Positions 20,279-29,785 of a stretch of 64,000 nucleotides of DNA are shown here, piece by piece. Both the position numbers and the translations under genes were made by a program. Origin of the DNA: Candidatus Bipolaricaulota bacterium (GTDB taxonomy: Bacteria > Bipolaricaulota > Bipolaricaulia > RBG-16-55-9 > DRXL01); the NCBI GenBank assembly GCA_025060395.1, contig JANXCC010000002.1, positions 1 to 64,000 on the forward strand, read 5' to 3'. Within the stretch, counting starts at the first letter, position 1, and each line of letters begins with the position of its first letter. The notes beneath the pieces are model-generated. The model saw nothing but the letters and a program-made list of their open reading frames with translations, was not told the origin of the DNA and did no database searches.

Positions 20279-21490
20279 ATGTTTTTCAGAATCGCGTTAA
20301 GAAACGTCCTACGCAACAAGCGCCGCACAGCGTTTAGCCTAGGGGTAACGGCTCTTGGCGTAGCTATCTTGTATTTCGTTATCGGGTTTATCACGTACAA
20401 TTTTGCGTCGATCAAGCGCAATCTCACTCGCGAGATCGGCGCGGTCCAAATCGCCGATGCCAGACTGTTTGACAACAAGGCCGAGCGCTATGAGTATCTT
20501 ATCTCACCTTCGACGCTTGAGCAGGTCGTGGCGTTGCTGAAGGATGATCCCAGAGTGGCAGGCTACACGTGGACCTTGGGGTTTGCTGGGCTGATTGGCA
20601 ACGAGAAGGGGAGCACTCTGGTGGTCGGGCGCGGGCTCATTCCTGGCAATCCCATCGAGGACTATAGCCAAGTCGTCGTCGAAGGGCGTCCCCTCTCTGG
20701 GAAGGGCACGCCTCAGATTCTCCTCGGACGTCGACTCGCTGAGACGCTCAACGTCCGCCCTGGTGAGATCATCAACGTTGCTACCGGCACGGTGACGGGA
20801 GCGTTCAACGCCGCAAGCGCAACTATCGCTGGTACGATACGCTACAACAATATCGCGCTCGAGGGTCAGCTCGGCATCGTCAACCTCGAATTTGCTCAGC
20901 AGCTCCTGCGCACGCAGGGAGTCGAACGAGTCATCGTGCAACTAGAGGATTTAGATCAAGCTGAGGCGTTCGCTCAGGAGCTGAAGGCCAAGCTGTCGGC
21001 CATGGGAATCCCACTTGACGCGCGTCCATGGCAGAAGCTTACGGCGTTCTATGACTCGATCCGGGCATTCTGGAGCGTCTTCGCCGCGTTCACTACCGTG
21101 GGGGTCTTTGTGCTCGTCTTCTTCAGCGTCTTGGAAGTCTTGACCATGTCGTTTTTAGAGCGCACGCGCGAGGTCGGCACAGTTAGGGCCATTGGGACTA
21201 CCAGATCTCAGGTCTTTCGGCTCTTCGTAACTGAAGGGGTGATCTTGGGGGGTATAGGGGGTGTGCTCGGAGTGCTTATAGGGGTGCTCTTGAGCTCTTG
21301 GATCAACGCTGTGGAGATTCGGTGGTTGCCACCGGGGGCGATCGATCCCGTGCCGGTGCGCCTGGCCGTCGATCTCTCTACGGGCATTGTGCCGTTCTTG
21401 ACGGCGCTTATCTCGACGCTCTTGGGCACGCTCTATCCGGGGTGGAAGACCGCGCGCATCAATATCGTCGAAGCGTTAAGCTATGTCTAA
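20279..21490 (+). CDS. FtsX-like ABC permease, second paralogue
   Basis: LRNVLRNKRRTAFSLGVTALGVAILYFVIGF; MSFLERTREVGTVRAIGTTRSQVF. Confidence 0.9.
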   Translation: MFFRIALRNVLRNKRRTAFSLGVTALGVAILYFVIGFITYNFASIKRNLTREIGAVQIADARLFDNKAERYEYLISPSTLEQVVALLKDDPRVAGYTWTLGFAGLIGNEKGSTLVVGRGLIPGNPIEDYSQVVVEGRPLSGKGTPQILLGRRLAETLNVRPGEIINVATGTVTGAFNAASATIAGTIRYNNIALEGQLGIVNLEFAQQLLRTQGVERVIVQLEDLDQAEAFAQELKAKLSAMGIPLDARPWQKLTAFYDSIRAFWSVFAAFTTVGVFVLVFFSVLEVLTMSFLERTREVGTVRAIGTTRSQVFRLFVTEGVILGGIGGVLGVLIGVLLSSWINAVEIRWLPPGAIDPVPVRLAVDLSTGIVPFLTALISTLLGTLYPGWKTARINIVEALSYV

Positions 21491-21512
21491 GAAACCCAAG
21501 AAAGGAGCATCT

Positions 21513-22271
21513 ATGAAGAGGCTGACGCAGTACGTTCTATTGGCCGTCCTTGCGACCGCGATGATGGGGATCGCTCTGGTGGCGCAGCCTGCGCCTACCG
21601 ACGATCAGCTCTTGGAAGCGTTCGACAAAGCCCGCTTCATCGAAGCCACGTCCTTTACGATAACGGTAGAAATTGTCGCCGACAGACCCGATGGCACCAA
21701 GCAAGCGATCGTGCAGCTCTACTTCAAAGAGATCAACGGGAAGCGCTACGCACGGATTGAGTTCTTAGCGCCCGAGGAGCTGAGGGGCCAAGTCTATCTC
21801 AGCACGCCGGAGGGGACGTTCTTCTGGCAGCCGGGGCTAGCGACCCCCTTGAAAGTGAGTGGTCGCCAGCAAGTCTTCGGCGACTCCAGCGTCGCCGAGA
21901 CCGTGGGCATCCAGTTTAAAGGTGATTACAAGATCAAAGCGCGCAAGGACGTGACGCTGTCGGGCAACAAGCCCGGCTGGGAAGTCGAACTCGAAGCGAC
22001 CGACAAGAGCGTCGCGTTCCAGAGGGCTGTTGTGACAGCCGAGAAGGCTACCCTGCGCCCAGTGAAGGCGCGGCTCTTCGCGCTCAGCGGCGACCCTCTC
22101 AACGACGTCACATACCAAGAGTACGCGGCCCTAGAGAGGGATGAGTACGTCAAGAAGCAACTCATCGAGAACCAGCTCATCAAGGCAAATAAGACTTTAC
22201 TGACGATCACAAAGATCGAGGCGAAAGATCTTCCCAACGATCTTTTCGATCCGAATAAGCTAGGGAGGTAA
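21513..22271 (+). CDS. LolA-like outer-membrane lipoprotein-sorting family protein
   Basis: Signal peptide; IVQLYFKEINGKRYARIEFLAPEELRGQVYLSTPEGTFFWQPG; start after AAAGGAG. Confidence 0.78.
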   Translation: MKRLTQYVLLAVLATAMMGIALVAQPAPTDDQLLEAFDKARFIEATSFTITVEIVADRPDGTKQAIVQLYFKEINGKRYARIEFLAPEELRGQVYLSTPEGTFFWQPGLATPLKVSGRQQVFGDSSVAETVGIQFKGDYKIKARKDVTLSGNKPGWEVELEATDKSVAFQRAVVTAEKATLRPVKARLFALSGDPLNDVTYQEYAALERDEYVKKQLIENQLIKANKTLLTITKIEAKDLPNDLFDPNKLGR

Positions 22272-22274
22272 GCG

Positions 22275-23876
22275 ATGGTGCGCGTGCGGTGGGCTCTCTT
22301 GACCGGAACGCTCCTGCTGAGCTTGACGGCCCTAGGGCAAGAGACTCCACCGTCAAGCGAGTTGACGGCACTGAAGCGCGAGGCGCTTGCAGTCTTCTCC
22401 AGAATACTGACGGACGGGAGCGCCGCGGAGCGCCTCAGCGCCGTGAACAGCTTGGTTCGCAACGGCGACGACTCTGTCGTCCCTTTGCTTATAGAGCGTC
22501 TGCTTGCTGACGAGGCACCGTTTGTGCGCCGGGCGGCTGCGGTTGGGCTGGGGCACTTTCGCTCGCAAGAAGCTCAGAGAGCCTTGCGTCGCGCTGCGCT
22601 CTCCGATGAGATCGCGAGTGTTCGCTGGGATGCGGCGCTCTCGGCTCAAGAGTCTGACGTCATTCTCGCTCTGCTGAGCCAGCGCGAGACACTAGCAGCG
22701 GCAGCGCTCTCGCTGCAGGAGTCAGCGGGGCGTCTGCCGGGGGCGATCTGGCACTCGGTGGAAGTCGCCTTGTTGCGTGCGTTCCCAGATCGCGAGAGCT
22801 GGAACGTCGTCGAACGCGCCGCGATGCTGAAAGCATTGGCGCAGCTTGGCTCACTCGGCGCTGTAGATCGTCTTCGGGTGACGCTTGCTGATACCGATGA
22901 AGACCCGTTCGTGCGCGGCGCAGCGGCTTTTGCGCTAGGGGTGCTGGGCGTGCGCAACGCCGTGCCGGAGCTGATCGCGGCGCTCGCTGTAGATTCCGAG
23001 GCGATCCAGGTCGGCGCAGCTGGGGCCTTGGGACTGCTAGGTGATCCTGTGGCGCTCGAGCCCTTGAGCAATTTGGTGCGTACAGGGCGCTCACCGCAGG
23101 CGCGCATCGCTGCCGCCGCGGCGCTTGCGCCGTTGGGTATTCAAGCAGTATCGGCGCTGGCTCAAGCGTTGCTGAGTGACCCTGTGCCTGCGGTGCGTCA
23201 GGCCGCTCTACGGGCGCTGCGCCAGATCAAGGGAACAGCAGCAACGCATGCTGTGCTTACTTTTCTTGAGAGCAAGTATCTCCAAGAGTGTGATCCGATT
23301 TCGTGTGGGGGGCTTGCTTTAGAGACCCTAAAGGCCCTTGCGGAACTCGGCCAAGGGCAGCTTGCCCTCCAAGTTGCTCAAGCCATGGTTGCAGCGCTGC
23401 GAGACGTGCTCCCTTTGTTGTTCATCTTTGCTGAGGGTGAACTCGTCCAGACGTTCAGTATAGTAGGGCGCAGGGCCCCGGAGCTGTTTGACGTGCTTCT
23501 GCGTGATCACAGCCCGTTTGTGCGCGCGCTCGGGATCGCAGCCTATGCGAGTGTCTATAAAGCTGAGGCGCGCGAGCTGCTCTTAAAGAATCTCTCAGAC
23601 GAGAACGCCTTGGTGCGTCGAGTAGCTCTTGAAGGACTCTCTCTATGGGCTACCCCTGATGATACCAAGGTGTTTGCCCTCTTTGTCGCCGACAGCGATC
23701 CGCGCACTCGTCTGGCAGCGCTTACTGCCCTCGCGCGCGTAGGCGATGGGCAGGCCCTGGAACCCTTGCGCCGAACGCTGCGTGCAGAAAACCCTGCAGT
23801 GCGTCTTGACGGAGCTGGAGCAGCCCTAGCGTTTGCCATCCGCTGGGGCAGGACCTCATCGCCATCAGTTCCCTAA
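22275..23876 (+). CDS. Secreted HEAT-repeat protein
   Basis: Signal peptide and repeated units such as PFVRRAAAVGLGHFRSQEAQRALRRA and PFVRGAAAFALGVLGVRNAVPELIAAL. Confidence 0.85.
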   Translation: MVRVRWALLTGTLLLSLTALGQETPPSSELTALKREALAVFSRILTDGSAAERLSAVNSLVRNGDDSVVPLLIERLLADEAPFVRRAAAVGLGHFRSQEAQRALRRAALSDEIASVRWDAALSAQESDVILALLSQRETLAAAALSLQESAGRLPGAIWHSVEVALLRAFPDRESWNVVERAAMLKALAQLGSLGAVDRLRVTLADTDEDPFVRGAAAFALGVLGVRNAVPELIAALAVDSEAIQVGAAGALGLLGDPVALEPLSNLVRTGRSPQARIAAAAALAPLGIQAVSALAQALLSDPVPAVRQAALRALRQIKGTAATHAVLTFLESKYLQECDPISCGGLALETLKALAELGQGQLALQVAQAMVAALRDVLPLLFIFAEGELVQTFSIVGRRAPELFDVLLRDHSPFVRALGIAAYASVYKAEARELLLKNLSDENALVRRVALEGLSLWATPDDTKVFALFVADSDPRTRLAALTALARVGDGQALEPLRRTLRAENPAVRLDGAGAALAFAIRWGRTSSPSVP

Positions 23877-23878
23877 TT

Positions 23879-24343
23879 ATGCCTCGAATCTATAGACTGT
23901 TGCGTACTCAAATCGTGCCCGCTGATATCGAGAGAGTCTGGGAGTTCTTCGCCACGCCGCGAAACCTCAACGAGCTAACTCCGCCCGAGATGGACTTCAC
24001 TATACTGTCGGGAGCAGACGAGCCAATGTACCCTGGGCAGCTCATCGAATATCGAATTCAAATTGTGCCTGGGATTGTCGTTTCGTGGCTGACGGAGATC
24101 GTCCACGTCGAGCCCAAGCGCCGCTTCATCGATGAGCAACGCTTCGGCCCCTATCAGTTTTGGTATCATGAGCATCGCTTTGAGCCCACAAGGGAGGGGA
24201 CGTGCATCGAAGATTACGTCACGTATGCGCTGCCGTTGGGGATCATAGGGGGAGTGGTCCATGAGCTGTGGGTGCGACGACGGCTTGAGTATATCTTTGA
24301 CTTTCGCCGTCAAGCGATCGAGCGTATCTTCGGCACCATTTGA
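23879..24343 (+). CDS. SRPBCC-family (START-like) ligand-binding protein
   Basis: VPADIERVWEFFATPRNLNELTPPEMDF...DYVTYALPLGIIGG. Confidence 0.85.
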   Translation: MPRIYRLLRTQIVPADIERVWEFFATPRNLNELTPPEMDFTILSGADEPMYPGQLIEYRIQIVPGIVVSWLTEIVHVEPKRRFIDEQRFGPYQFWYHEHRFEPTREGTCIEDYVTYALPLGIIGGVVHELWVRRRLEYIFDFRRQAIERIFGTI

Positions 24344-24369
24344 GAAGAAATGTGCAGACGCCCCTCAAC

Positions 24370-24399
24370 TTGACAGCGACGTGGGTCTGATGCTTTACT
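24370..24399 (+). promoter_or_regulatory. Sigma70-type promoter very close to the start codon
   Basis: TTGACA, 18 nt, TTTACT; GTG start at 24407, 7 nt past the -10. Confidence 0.55.
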
Positions 24400-24406
24400 C
24401 TCTGCC

Positions 24407-25000
24407 GTGATTTGCTGGCGCGAGGTTTTAAAAGAGCTGCCTGAGCCGTGGCTGGTGATGGTCTGCGGGCTGGTGGGCGTGGGCAAGACCACGATTGCAC
24501 GACAGATTGCACGAGAGCTGCGGGCACGTTATCTGAGCACCGATAGAGTGGGGTATCGGCTCTTTGGCGCTCAGCGTTCGTATGACGACGAGTATTATCG
24601 TCGAGTTTATGAGTACATGATCGCTCGTGCGCGCCGTGCGTTGGGCAAGCATCGTTCTGTCGTCTTAGACGGGACGTTCTTGCGCCGTGAAGTGCGCCAG
24701 AGATTCTTTGCGGAGCTGAGCGAAAGGGCTTCCCCATTGATTGTCTACGTAACGTGTCCCGAGGAGGTCGTCAAGGTGCGTTTAGAGTCACGGCGCGATG
24801 TGCCCTTAGCCCAGCGAGGGTATTCTGATGGATGTTATGAGGTCTATCAAGCAGTGAAGCAAAGGCTCAGCGATAGCTGGAACGACCCGCGCATGGAGAG
24901 GATCTCATTTGTCACGGTAGACACCGCTTTAGGGGAGCCTCACCTTGTCGAAATGCAAATTGAACTGAAGACTGTTCCTGGTGGGTGGTGGAGGATTTGA
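24407..25000 (+). CDS. P-loop kinase-like AAA-family ATPase
   Basis: MVCGLVGVGKTTIARQIARELRARYLSTDRV, RRSVVLDGTFLRREVRQRF; ends inside the convergent tRNA-Val. Confidence 0.8.
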   Translation: MICWREVLKELPEPWLVMVCGLVGVGKTTIARQIARELRARYLSTDRVGYRLFGAQRSYDDEYYRRVYEYMIARARRALGKHRSVVLDGTFLRREVRQRFFAELSERASPLIVYVTCPEEVVKVRLESRRDVPLAQRGYSDGCYEVYQAVKQRLSDSWNDPRMERISFVTVDTALGEPHLVEMQIELKTVPGGWWRI

Positions 25001-25053
25001 ACCTCCGGCCTTCTGCACGTCAAGCAGACGCTCTTCCGCTGAGCTAACCACCC
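24979..25053 (-). tRNA. tRNA-Val(GAC)
   Basis: Reverse complement GGGTGGTTAGCTCAGCGGAAGAGCGTCTGCTTGACGTGCAGAAGGCCGGAGGTTCAAATCCTCCACCACCCACCA; loop TTGACGT; encoded CCA. Confidence 0.93.
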
Positions 25054-25057
25054 GGTG

Positions 25058-25129
25058 AGGCGGCGACCGGAATCGAACCGGTGCATAAGGGTTTTGCAGA
25101 CCCTCGCCTTACCACTTGGCTACGCCGCC
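25058..25129 (-). tRNA. tRNA-Cys(GCA)
   Basis: Reverse complement GGCGGCGTAGCCAAGTGGTAAGGCGAGGGTCTGCAAAACCCTTATGCACCGGTTCGATTCCGGTCGCCGCCT; loop CTGCAAA; CCA not encoded. Confidence 0.92.
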
Positions 25130-25233
25130 AGTAGCAAACTATTCTATCGTTCTCTTGCTCACCTGTCAAGCCCCCCGGTTTGGCAAGCCCTTGAATCTTC
25201 AGCTAAACTTAATAAACCAAAAGGAGGAAGACC

Positions 25234-26586
25234 ATGAAACGATTTGCCGTTGTACTGGTCGTCCTGCTTGCTGCAAGCGTCGAGGGGGCGCACCAGCAAC
25301 CCTTGGGGCCGAATCTCACGATCTATAGCGACTTAGCGCTTGTTGAGGAACTACGCACGCTCAGGGTCTCCCCAGGGGGGAACGAATACGTGGTTGAAAA
25401 CCTGCCCAAGAGCGTTCTGCCTGACTCCGTGCTCTTCCGTCCCATCGGGGAGATCCAGATCATCGAGCAAGAGTTCCTGCCAGCCCAGGAGTTGACCGGT
25501 TGGCAGCTCTTACAAAATTCTGTCGGTCAGCAAATCGAAGTGACCGTCGCTCGCGGCTTGGTGCCGAAAACGTATCGTGGCACCCTACTGAGCGTCGAGG
25601 ACAGCATAGTGCTTCAAGAAGTAACAGGGCGGATTCACATCATCAAGGATTTGACCGACATCTCTTTAGATCAGCTCTCGGAATACCGGAAGACCCCAGC
25701 ACTCCGATGGCGCATCCAAAGTGATATCTCCGGCGAAGTCTCAGGACGCCTCAGCTATCTCACCGCGGGACTGAGCTGGTCGGCTTCGTACACAGCAATC
25801 CTCAACGACGCTGAAACTCAGATGAGGCTCACTAGCTGGGTCACGGTGCACAACACGAGCGGACGCGACTACGCAAATGCTCAGCTGACGCTCGTCGCTG
25901 GGGAGCTGCGCCGCGTGACACCGGCTGTAACTCCTAGTTTAGCTCCCCAAGCCGTGCCCCTAGCAGAACGGGGGAAGGATATGGAACCACAGCCCCTCTT
26001 CGAGTATTACGAGTATCGGCTCCCCCAACGCACAACCCTAAAGGACAAACAGGCTCTGCAGCTTACATTTCTACATGCTAATGCTGTCACAGTCTCGAAG
26101 CACTACGTCTATGACACGGCCATCTATCCGACGCCGCACGTCGAAATTCGCTTCGCAAACGAGAAGGCTCATGGGTTGGGCGTGGCATTGCCCGCCGGCG
26201 CTGTGCGCCTTTATAAAGAGACGGCCGATGGGCTACGGTTCCTCGGCGAGGACTTGCTCGGGCACGCGCCCGTGGGTGAGAGGATCGCGCTGACACCTGG
26301 AAGGGCTTTCGATCTGAAGGCCGAGCGGGTGCTCAAAGATCGCCAGCTCGTGGGGCGCGATGAGCTCGGCCGCGAACTCTATCGCGATAGCTATGAGATC
26401 ACTCTGCACAACCAGAAAGAGACTGACGTCATAATCGAAGTGAAAGAGCGTCTTCAGGGGATATGGAGGATCATCTCGGCAGAGCCTAATTATGAGAAAC
26501 TCGATGCGAGCACGGTGCTCTTTAGAGTTCTCGTGAAAGCGCGCGGTATGTCGAGAGTGACATATACGGTGGAGTGGAGATACTGA
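25234..26586 (+). CDS. DUF4139 domain-containing secreted protein
   Basis: Signal peptide; SYLTAGLSWSASYTAILNDAETQMRLTSWVTVHNTSGRDYANAQLTLVAGELRR. Confidence 0.8.
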   Translation: MKRFAVVLVVLLAASVEGAHQQPLGPNLTIYSDLALVEELRTLRVSPGGNEYVVENLPKSVLPDSVLFRPIGEIQIIEQEFLPAQELTGWQLLQNSVGQQIEVTVARGLVPKTYRGTLLSVEDSIVLQEVTGRIHIIKDLTDISLDQLSEYRKTPALRWRIQSDISGEVSGRLSYLTAGLSWSASYTAILNDAETQMRLTSWVTVHNTSGRDYANAQLTLVAGELRRVTPAVTPSLAPQAVPLAERGKDMEPQPLFEYYEYRLPQRTTLKDKQALQLTFLHANAVTVSKHYVYDTAIYPTPHVEIRFANEKAHGLGVALPAGAVRLYKETADGLRFLGEDLLGHAPVGERIALTPGRAFDLKAERVLKDRQLVGRDELGRELYRDSYEITLHNQKETDVIIEVKERLQGIWRIISAEPNYEKLDASTVLFRVLVKARGMSRVTYTVEWRY

Positions 26587-26867
26587 TGGAAGAGGTTCTC
26601 ACACAGCCCGATGGGCCCTATATACCCGATGCGATGCAGCGGTACGCGCGGGCGATTGAGAAGACGCTCGCTGAGGTTCCCGTAGTCAACGGCGTGGTGA
26701 CGCTAGAAGCGCTGTGGATGGAGCTAGGGCTGCCGCGCGATCTCATCATCGAGGCCTTCGAGACGATGGAGATCAAGCTGCCGCCGCATGTGGAGCGCGT
26801 CATCGGGCCTAATGGACAGATCTTGGCTCAGCAGAAGAAATCCGAACAGACGGGCCCTCTCTCATGA
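26586..26867 (+). CDS. Hypothetical protein
   Basis: Start overlaps the upstream stop (TGATG); stop overlaps the next start; operon position. Confidence 0.6.
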   Translation: MEEVLTQPDGPYIPDAMQRYARAIEKTLAEVPVVNGVVTLEALWMELGLPRDLIIEAFETMEIKLPPHVERVIGPNGQILAQQKKSEQTGPLS

Positions 26868-28336
26868 GCGCGATTCGCTTTGGCACGGACGGCTGGCGCG
26901 GGGTGATCGCCCGGGATTTCACGTTTGACAGTGTGGGGCGTGTCGCCGCTGCGATTGCTGAATATTTAAAGAGCCCACAGCGCCGCGCGTTAGAAGTCTA
27001 CAAAAAATGGGGCGTCGCCTATCGTCCCCCAGAGCGTGGCGTCGTCATTGGGTACGATACACGCTTTCTGTCCGAAGAGTTCGCAATCCACCTCGGCCGC
27101 GTCTTGCAGGACTTTGAAATCCCCGTTTGGATTGCACACGAACCCGTGCCCACCCCAGCGCTCTCCTACGCTGTTCATCATCATCAAGCAGCATTAGGTG
27201 TAATGGTGACGGCCAGCCACAACCCTCCAGAATACAACGGCATTAAGATTAAAGTTGAATACGCGAGCTCTGCGCCACCTAGTGTCACCCAGCTCATTGA
27301 GTCTCTTATTCCTGCAGAAGCGCCGACGCCAAAGACCCCGCTGAATGCTCTGAATTTTGTAGACTTCAAGAGCCCATATCTCATGCGCATTCGTCAACTG
27401 ATTGACGCTGATCTATTGCGTCAGAGCGATCTCTGCGTCGTGATTGACGCGATGTACGGGGCGGCGCGGGGCTACATTGCTGAGATCCTCAAAGAGTTAG
27501 GTGTAGAATTCCTCACGGTGCGTCATGGGGACAACCCGCGCTTTGGGGGAAAGAACCCTGAGCCCATCGCGAAGAATTTGGGTCCGCTGCGTGCCGTGAT
27601 CGCCAGCGAGAGACTCAAGAGATCGAAGAGCGCTAAGCGCTTGATCGGCGTTGTCACCGACGGCGACGGCGACCGAGTCGCCGCGATGGACGAGCTAGGC
27701 AACATCATAGATTCCCATCGCTGCTTCGCGTTGATTTTGAAGCATTTGCTAAAGAAGGGCTGGCGGGGGAAGGTCGTCAAGTCTTTTGCGCTCTCGGATA
27801 TGATCGACACGCTCGCGGTCAAGAACAACTTAGAGCTTGACGAAGTCCCCGTAGGGTTTAAGTATATCTGTGAAAAAATGGTGCGTGAGGACGTTCTGAT
27901 CGGGGGCGAAGAATCTGGGGGCATTGCGATCAAGCATCACATTCCTGAACGAGATGGGGTTTTGAATTCTCTGTTGCTGTGCGAGATCGCGGCGCAAGCG
28001 AACAAGCCCGTGAGCGAGATCGTGAACGATCTCTTGGCTGAAGTTGGGCCGCACTGGTATGACCGGCGCGACTTGCACTTAGAGAATCGCCTGGAGATTG
28101 TCGAGCGGGTGAAGCGTCGGCCACCGAAGCAGATCGCGGGCTTAGAAGTCATAAAAACAGAGATGCTCGACGGGGTGAAGCTGCGCTTCCCTCATGGATG
28201 GTTGCTATTGCGCGCCAGCGGGACAGAGCCATTGCTGAGACTCTATTGTGAGCTGGACTCGCTCAACAAGGTGCGCGAGGTCTTAGACGAAGCAGAGCGC
28301 TTCGCCAAAGGCGACGTGAGCTTGTGGGGGAAGTAG
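26864..28336 (+). CDS. Phosphoglucomutase/phosphomannomutase family protein
   Basis: RFGTDGWRGVIARDF, VMVTASHNPPEYNGIKIK, VVTDGDGDRVAAMDELG, GGEESGGIAI, RASGTEPLLRLYCE. Confidence 0.93.
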   Translation: MSAIRFGTDGWRGVIARDFTFDSVGRVAAAIAEYLKSPQRRALEVYKKWGVAYRPPERGVVIGYDTRFLSEEFAIHLGRVLQDFEIPVWIAHEPVPTPALSYAVHHHQAALGVMVTASHNPPEYNGIKIKVEYASSAPPSVTQLIESLIPAEAPTPKTPLNALNFVDFKSPYLMRIRQLIDADLLRQSDLCVVIDAMYGAARGYIAEILKELGVEFLTVRHGDNPRFGGKNPEPIAKNLGPLRAVIASERLKRSKSAKRLIGVVTDGDGDRVAAMDELGNIIDSHRCFALILKHLLKKGWRGKVVKSFALSDMIDTLAVKNNLELDEVPVGFKYICEKMVREDVLIGGEESGGIAIKHHIPERDGVLNSLLLCEIAAQANKPVSEIVNDLLAEVGPHWYDRRDLHLENRLEIVERVKRRPPKQIAGLEVIKTEMLDGVKLRFPHGWLLLRASGTEPLLRLYCELDSLNKVREVLDEAERFAKGDVSLWGK

Positions 28337-28377
28337 CAACGGCCATCATAAAGCGCTTCGGAACAAATAGCTTTTCA

Positions 28378-28406
28378 TTGACAACGCTCAACCTAGTTGC
28401 TAAGCT
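28378..28406 (+). promoter_or_regulatory. Sigma70-type promoter
   Basis: TTGACA, 17 nt, TAAGCT upstream of the lipoprotein gene. Confidence 0.65.
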
Positions 28407-28427
28407 GCGTCCAGAGGTGAGGAAGTG

Positions 28428-28943
28428 ATGAAGCGGCTAAGATTCTTCCTAGCTGGCTTGCTCGTCGGCTTCGTAGCGCTCACAGGCCTGGTGGGATGTG
28501 TGACGAACAGCAATCCCCAAGGGCTTCTGCTGTGGCTGGAGATGCCCTCGGAAGTGAGCGCCGGCGAGACCGTGCCCTTGACCCTGAAGATCAAAAATAT
28601 CAGTGCTCGGCTTATCGTTTTAGGCCATGCCCACCCTGCGTATAACTTCATCATCACAAGGTCCGACGGCACAGAAGTTTGGCGTTGGGCTACGGGTATT
28701 TTGGATATTCTCCTTGCGAAGTCGGTAGCTCCAGGAGAAGAGCTAAGTTTTATGGCGGAGTGGGATCAAAGAGAGCTTCAGGGGGATGAGCGCCACGGCC
28801 CTGTCGAGGGTGATCTTGTGACGCCGGGCACCTACTGGGTGCACGGGATCTTTCATGGTAATCTATTGGAGAAGGTCTATGGAGGCGGCGCAGAAGAGCT
28901 GAAGACGAAGCCTAAGCGGCTAGTTATTAAGCTGAGCGATTGA
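28428..28943 (+). CDS. Lipoprotein with BsuPI-like domain
   Basis: ALTGLVGC lipobox; VSAGETVPLTLKIKNISARLIVL...WRW...GTYWVHGIFHG. Confidence 0.7.
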   Translation: MKRLRFFLAGLLVGFVALTGLVGCVTNSNPQGLLLWLEMPSEVSAGETVPLTLKIKNISARLIVLGHAHPAYNFIITRSDGTEVWRWATGILDILLAKSVAPGEELSFMAEWDQRELQGDERHGPVEGDLVTPGTYWVHGIFHGNLLEKVYGGGAEELKTKPKRLVIKLSD

Positions 28944-28968
28944 CAATCCTAGGCGCAACTGCTAAGCT
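28940..28968 (+). promoter_or_regulatory. Sigma70-type promoter, near copy of the 28378 promoter
   Basis: TTGACA, 17 nt, TAAGCT; both share TTGACAA...TGCTAAGCTGC. Confidence 0.6.
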
Positions 28969-28985
28969 GCTTGTGGAGGAGACTG

Positions 28986-29273
28986 ATGCCTAAAAAGATT
29001 ACGAGCACAAAGCTGCCAGAGAATATTCTTCAGGTGCTCGAAGAGATAAAAGAATGCGGTGAGCCATGGTGATCACAGAGCGGTCGCGGCCTATAGCTGT
29101 TCTGATAGAATTTGAGGGCTTTATGGCTTTGCAGGAGCGCCTGCGCGAGCTAGAGGAGTCTCCAGGTGCAGCAGATCGTTGCCCAGGGCCGGCAAGAGCA
29201 TGAGCAAGGCCGCACGCGTCGCATCAAGTCTTTGCGCGAGCTGCGCTTCGGCCCCCATAGCACGATTTATTGA
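28986..29273 (+). pseudogene. Phd/YefM-like antitoxin split over three reading frames
   Basis: Frame 1 MPKKITSTKLPENILQVLEEIKECGEPW (stop 29070); frame 2 VITERSRPIAVLIEFEGFMALQERLRELEES; frame 3 QVQQIVAQGRQEHEQGRTRRIKSLRELR (stop 29271). Confidence 0.6.
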
Positions 29274-29785
29274 AAACTATATCACGATGTTTTCTCTCTC
29301 TGGTGGGAGGACTGCAGATACAGTTTGGTTGGCCTGGTGCAAATTGCACCTTAGGGTTCGTCGCTGTCAGACAGGGCGTCGAGGGCTTTGTGACCAACTC
29401 GCACTGCACACATACCCAAGGTGTCGTCGACAATACAGAGTATCATCAACCAATAAGGCCTATAAATCCATGGGACATGAGCAATAGAGTCGGCCTTGAG
29501 ATTGCGGACCCACCGTTCTTCACAGGAGGGAATTGCCCTTCTGGTTATCGATGCCGCTATAGCGACAGCGCCTTCGTGCGGAGCCCTCATCCATCAGGCC
29601 CTTCTGTCACGCTCAACCGTGGGTACATAGCGCGCTTAGTTTCAATCGATTGGAACGGAAGAGATCTCTACCGAATCATAAGTGAAGTTGAAAATGTGCA
29701 TGAGGGGGAAAAATTGTTAACATGGTTGGGAGGGCATCGGGCAGGAAAATTATTAGAGTGTGCCGAGGAGGAAAAGAAGGAGGCT
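29270..29785 (+). pseudogene. S1 (chymotrypsin-fold) serine protease fragment with His and Asp regions
   Basis: LVGGLQIQFGWPGANCTLGFVAVRQGVEGFVTNSHCTHTQG, CPSGYRCRYSDSAFVRS; then a frameshift to MVGRASGRK at 29722. Ser region missing here. Confidence 0.65.

Noticed and set aside
21926-22462. 178-aa minus ORF across the LolA-like/HEAT junction
   Set aside because: Shadow ORF in GC-rich coding sequence.
22275-23876. Possible repeat array or CRISPR
   Set aside because: The periodicity is protein-level HEAT repetition; DNA units are not identical and no spacers are seen. No CRISPR array was found in the window.
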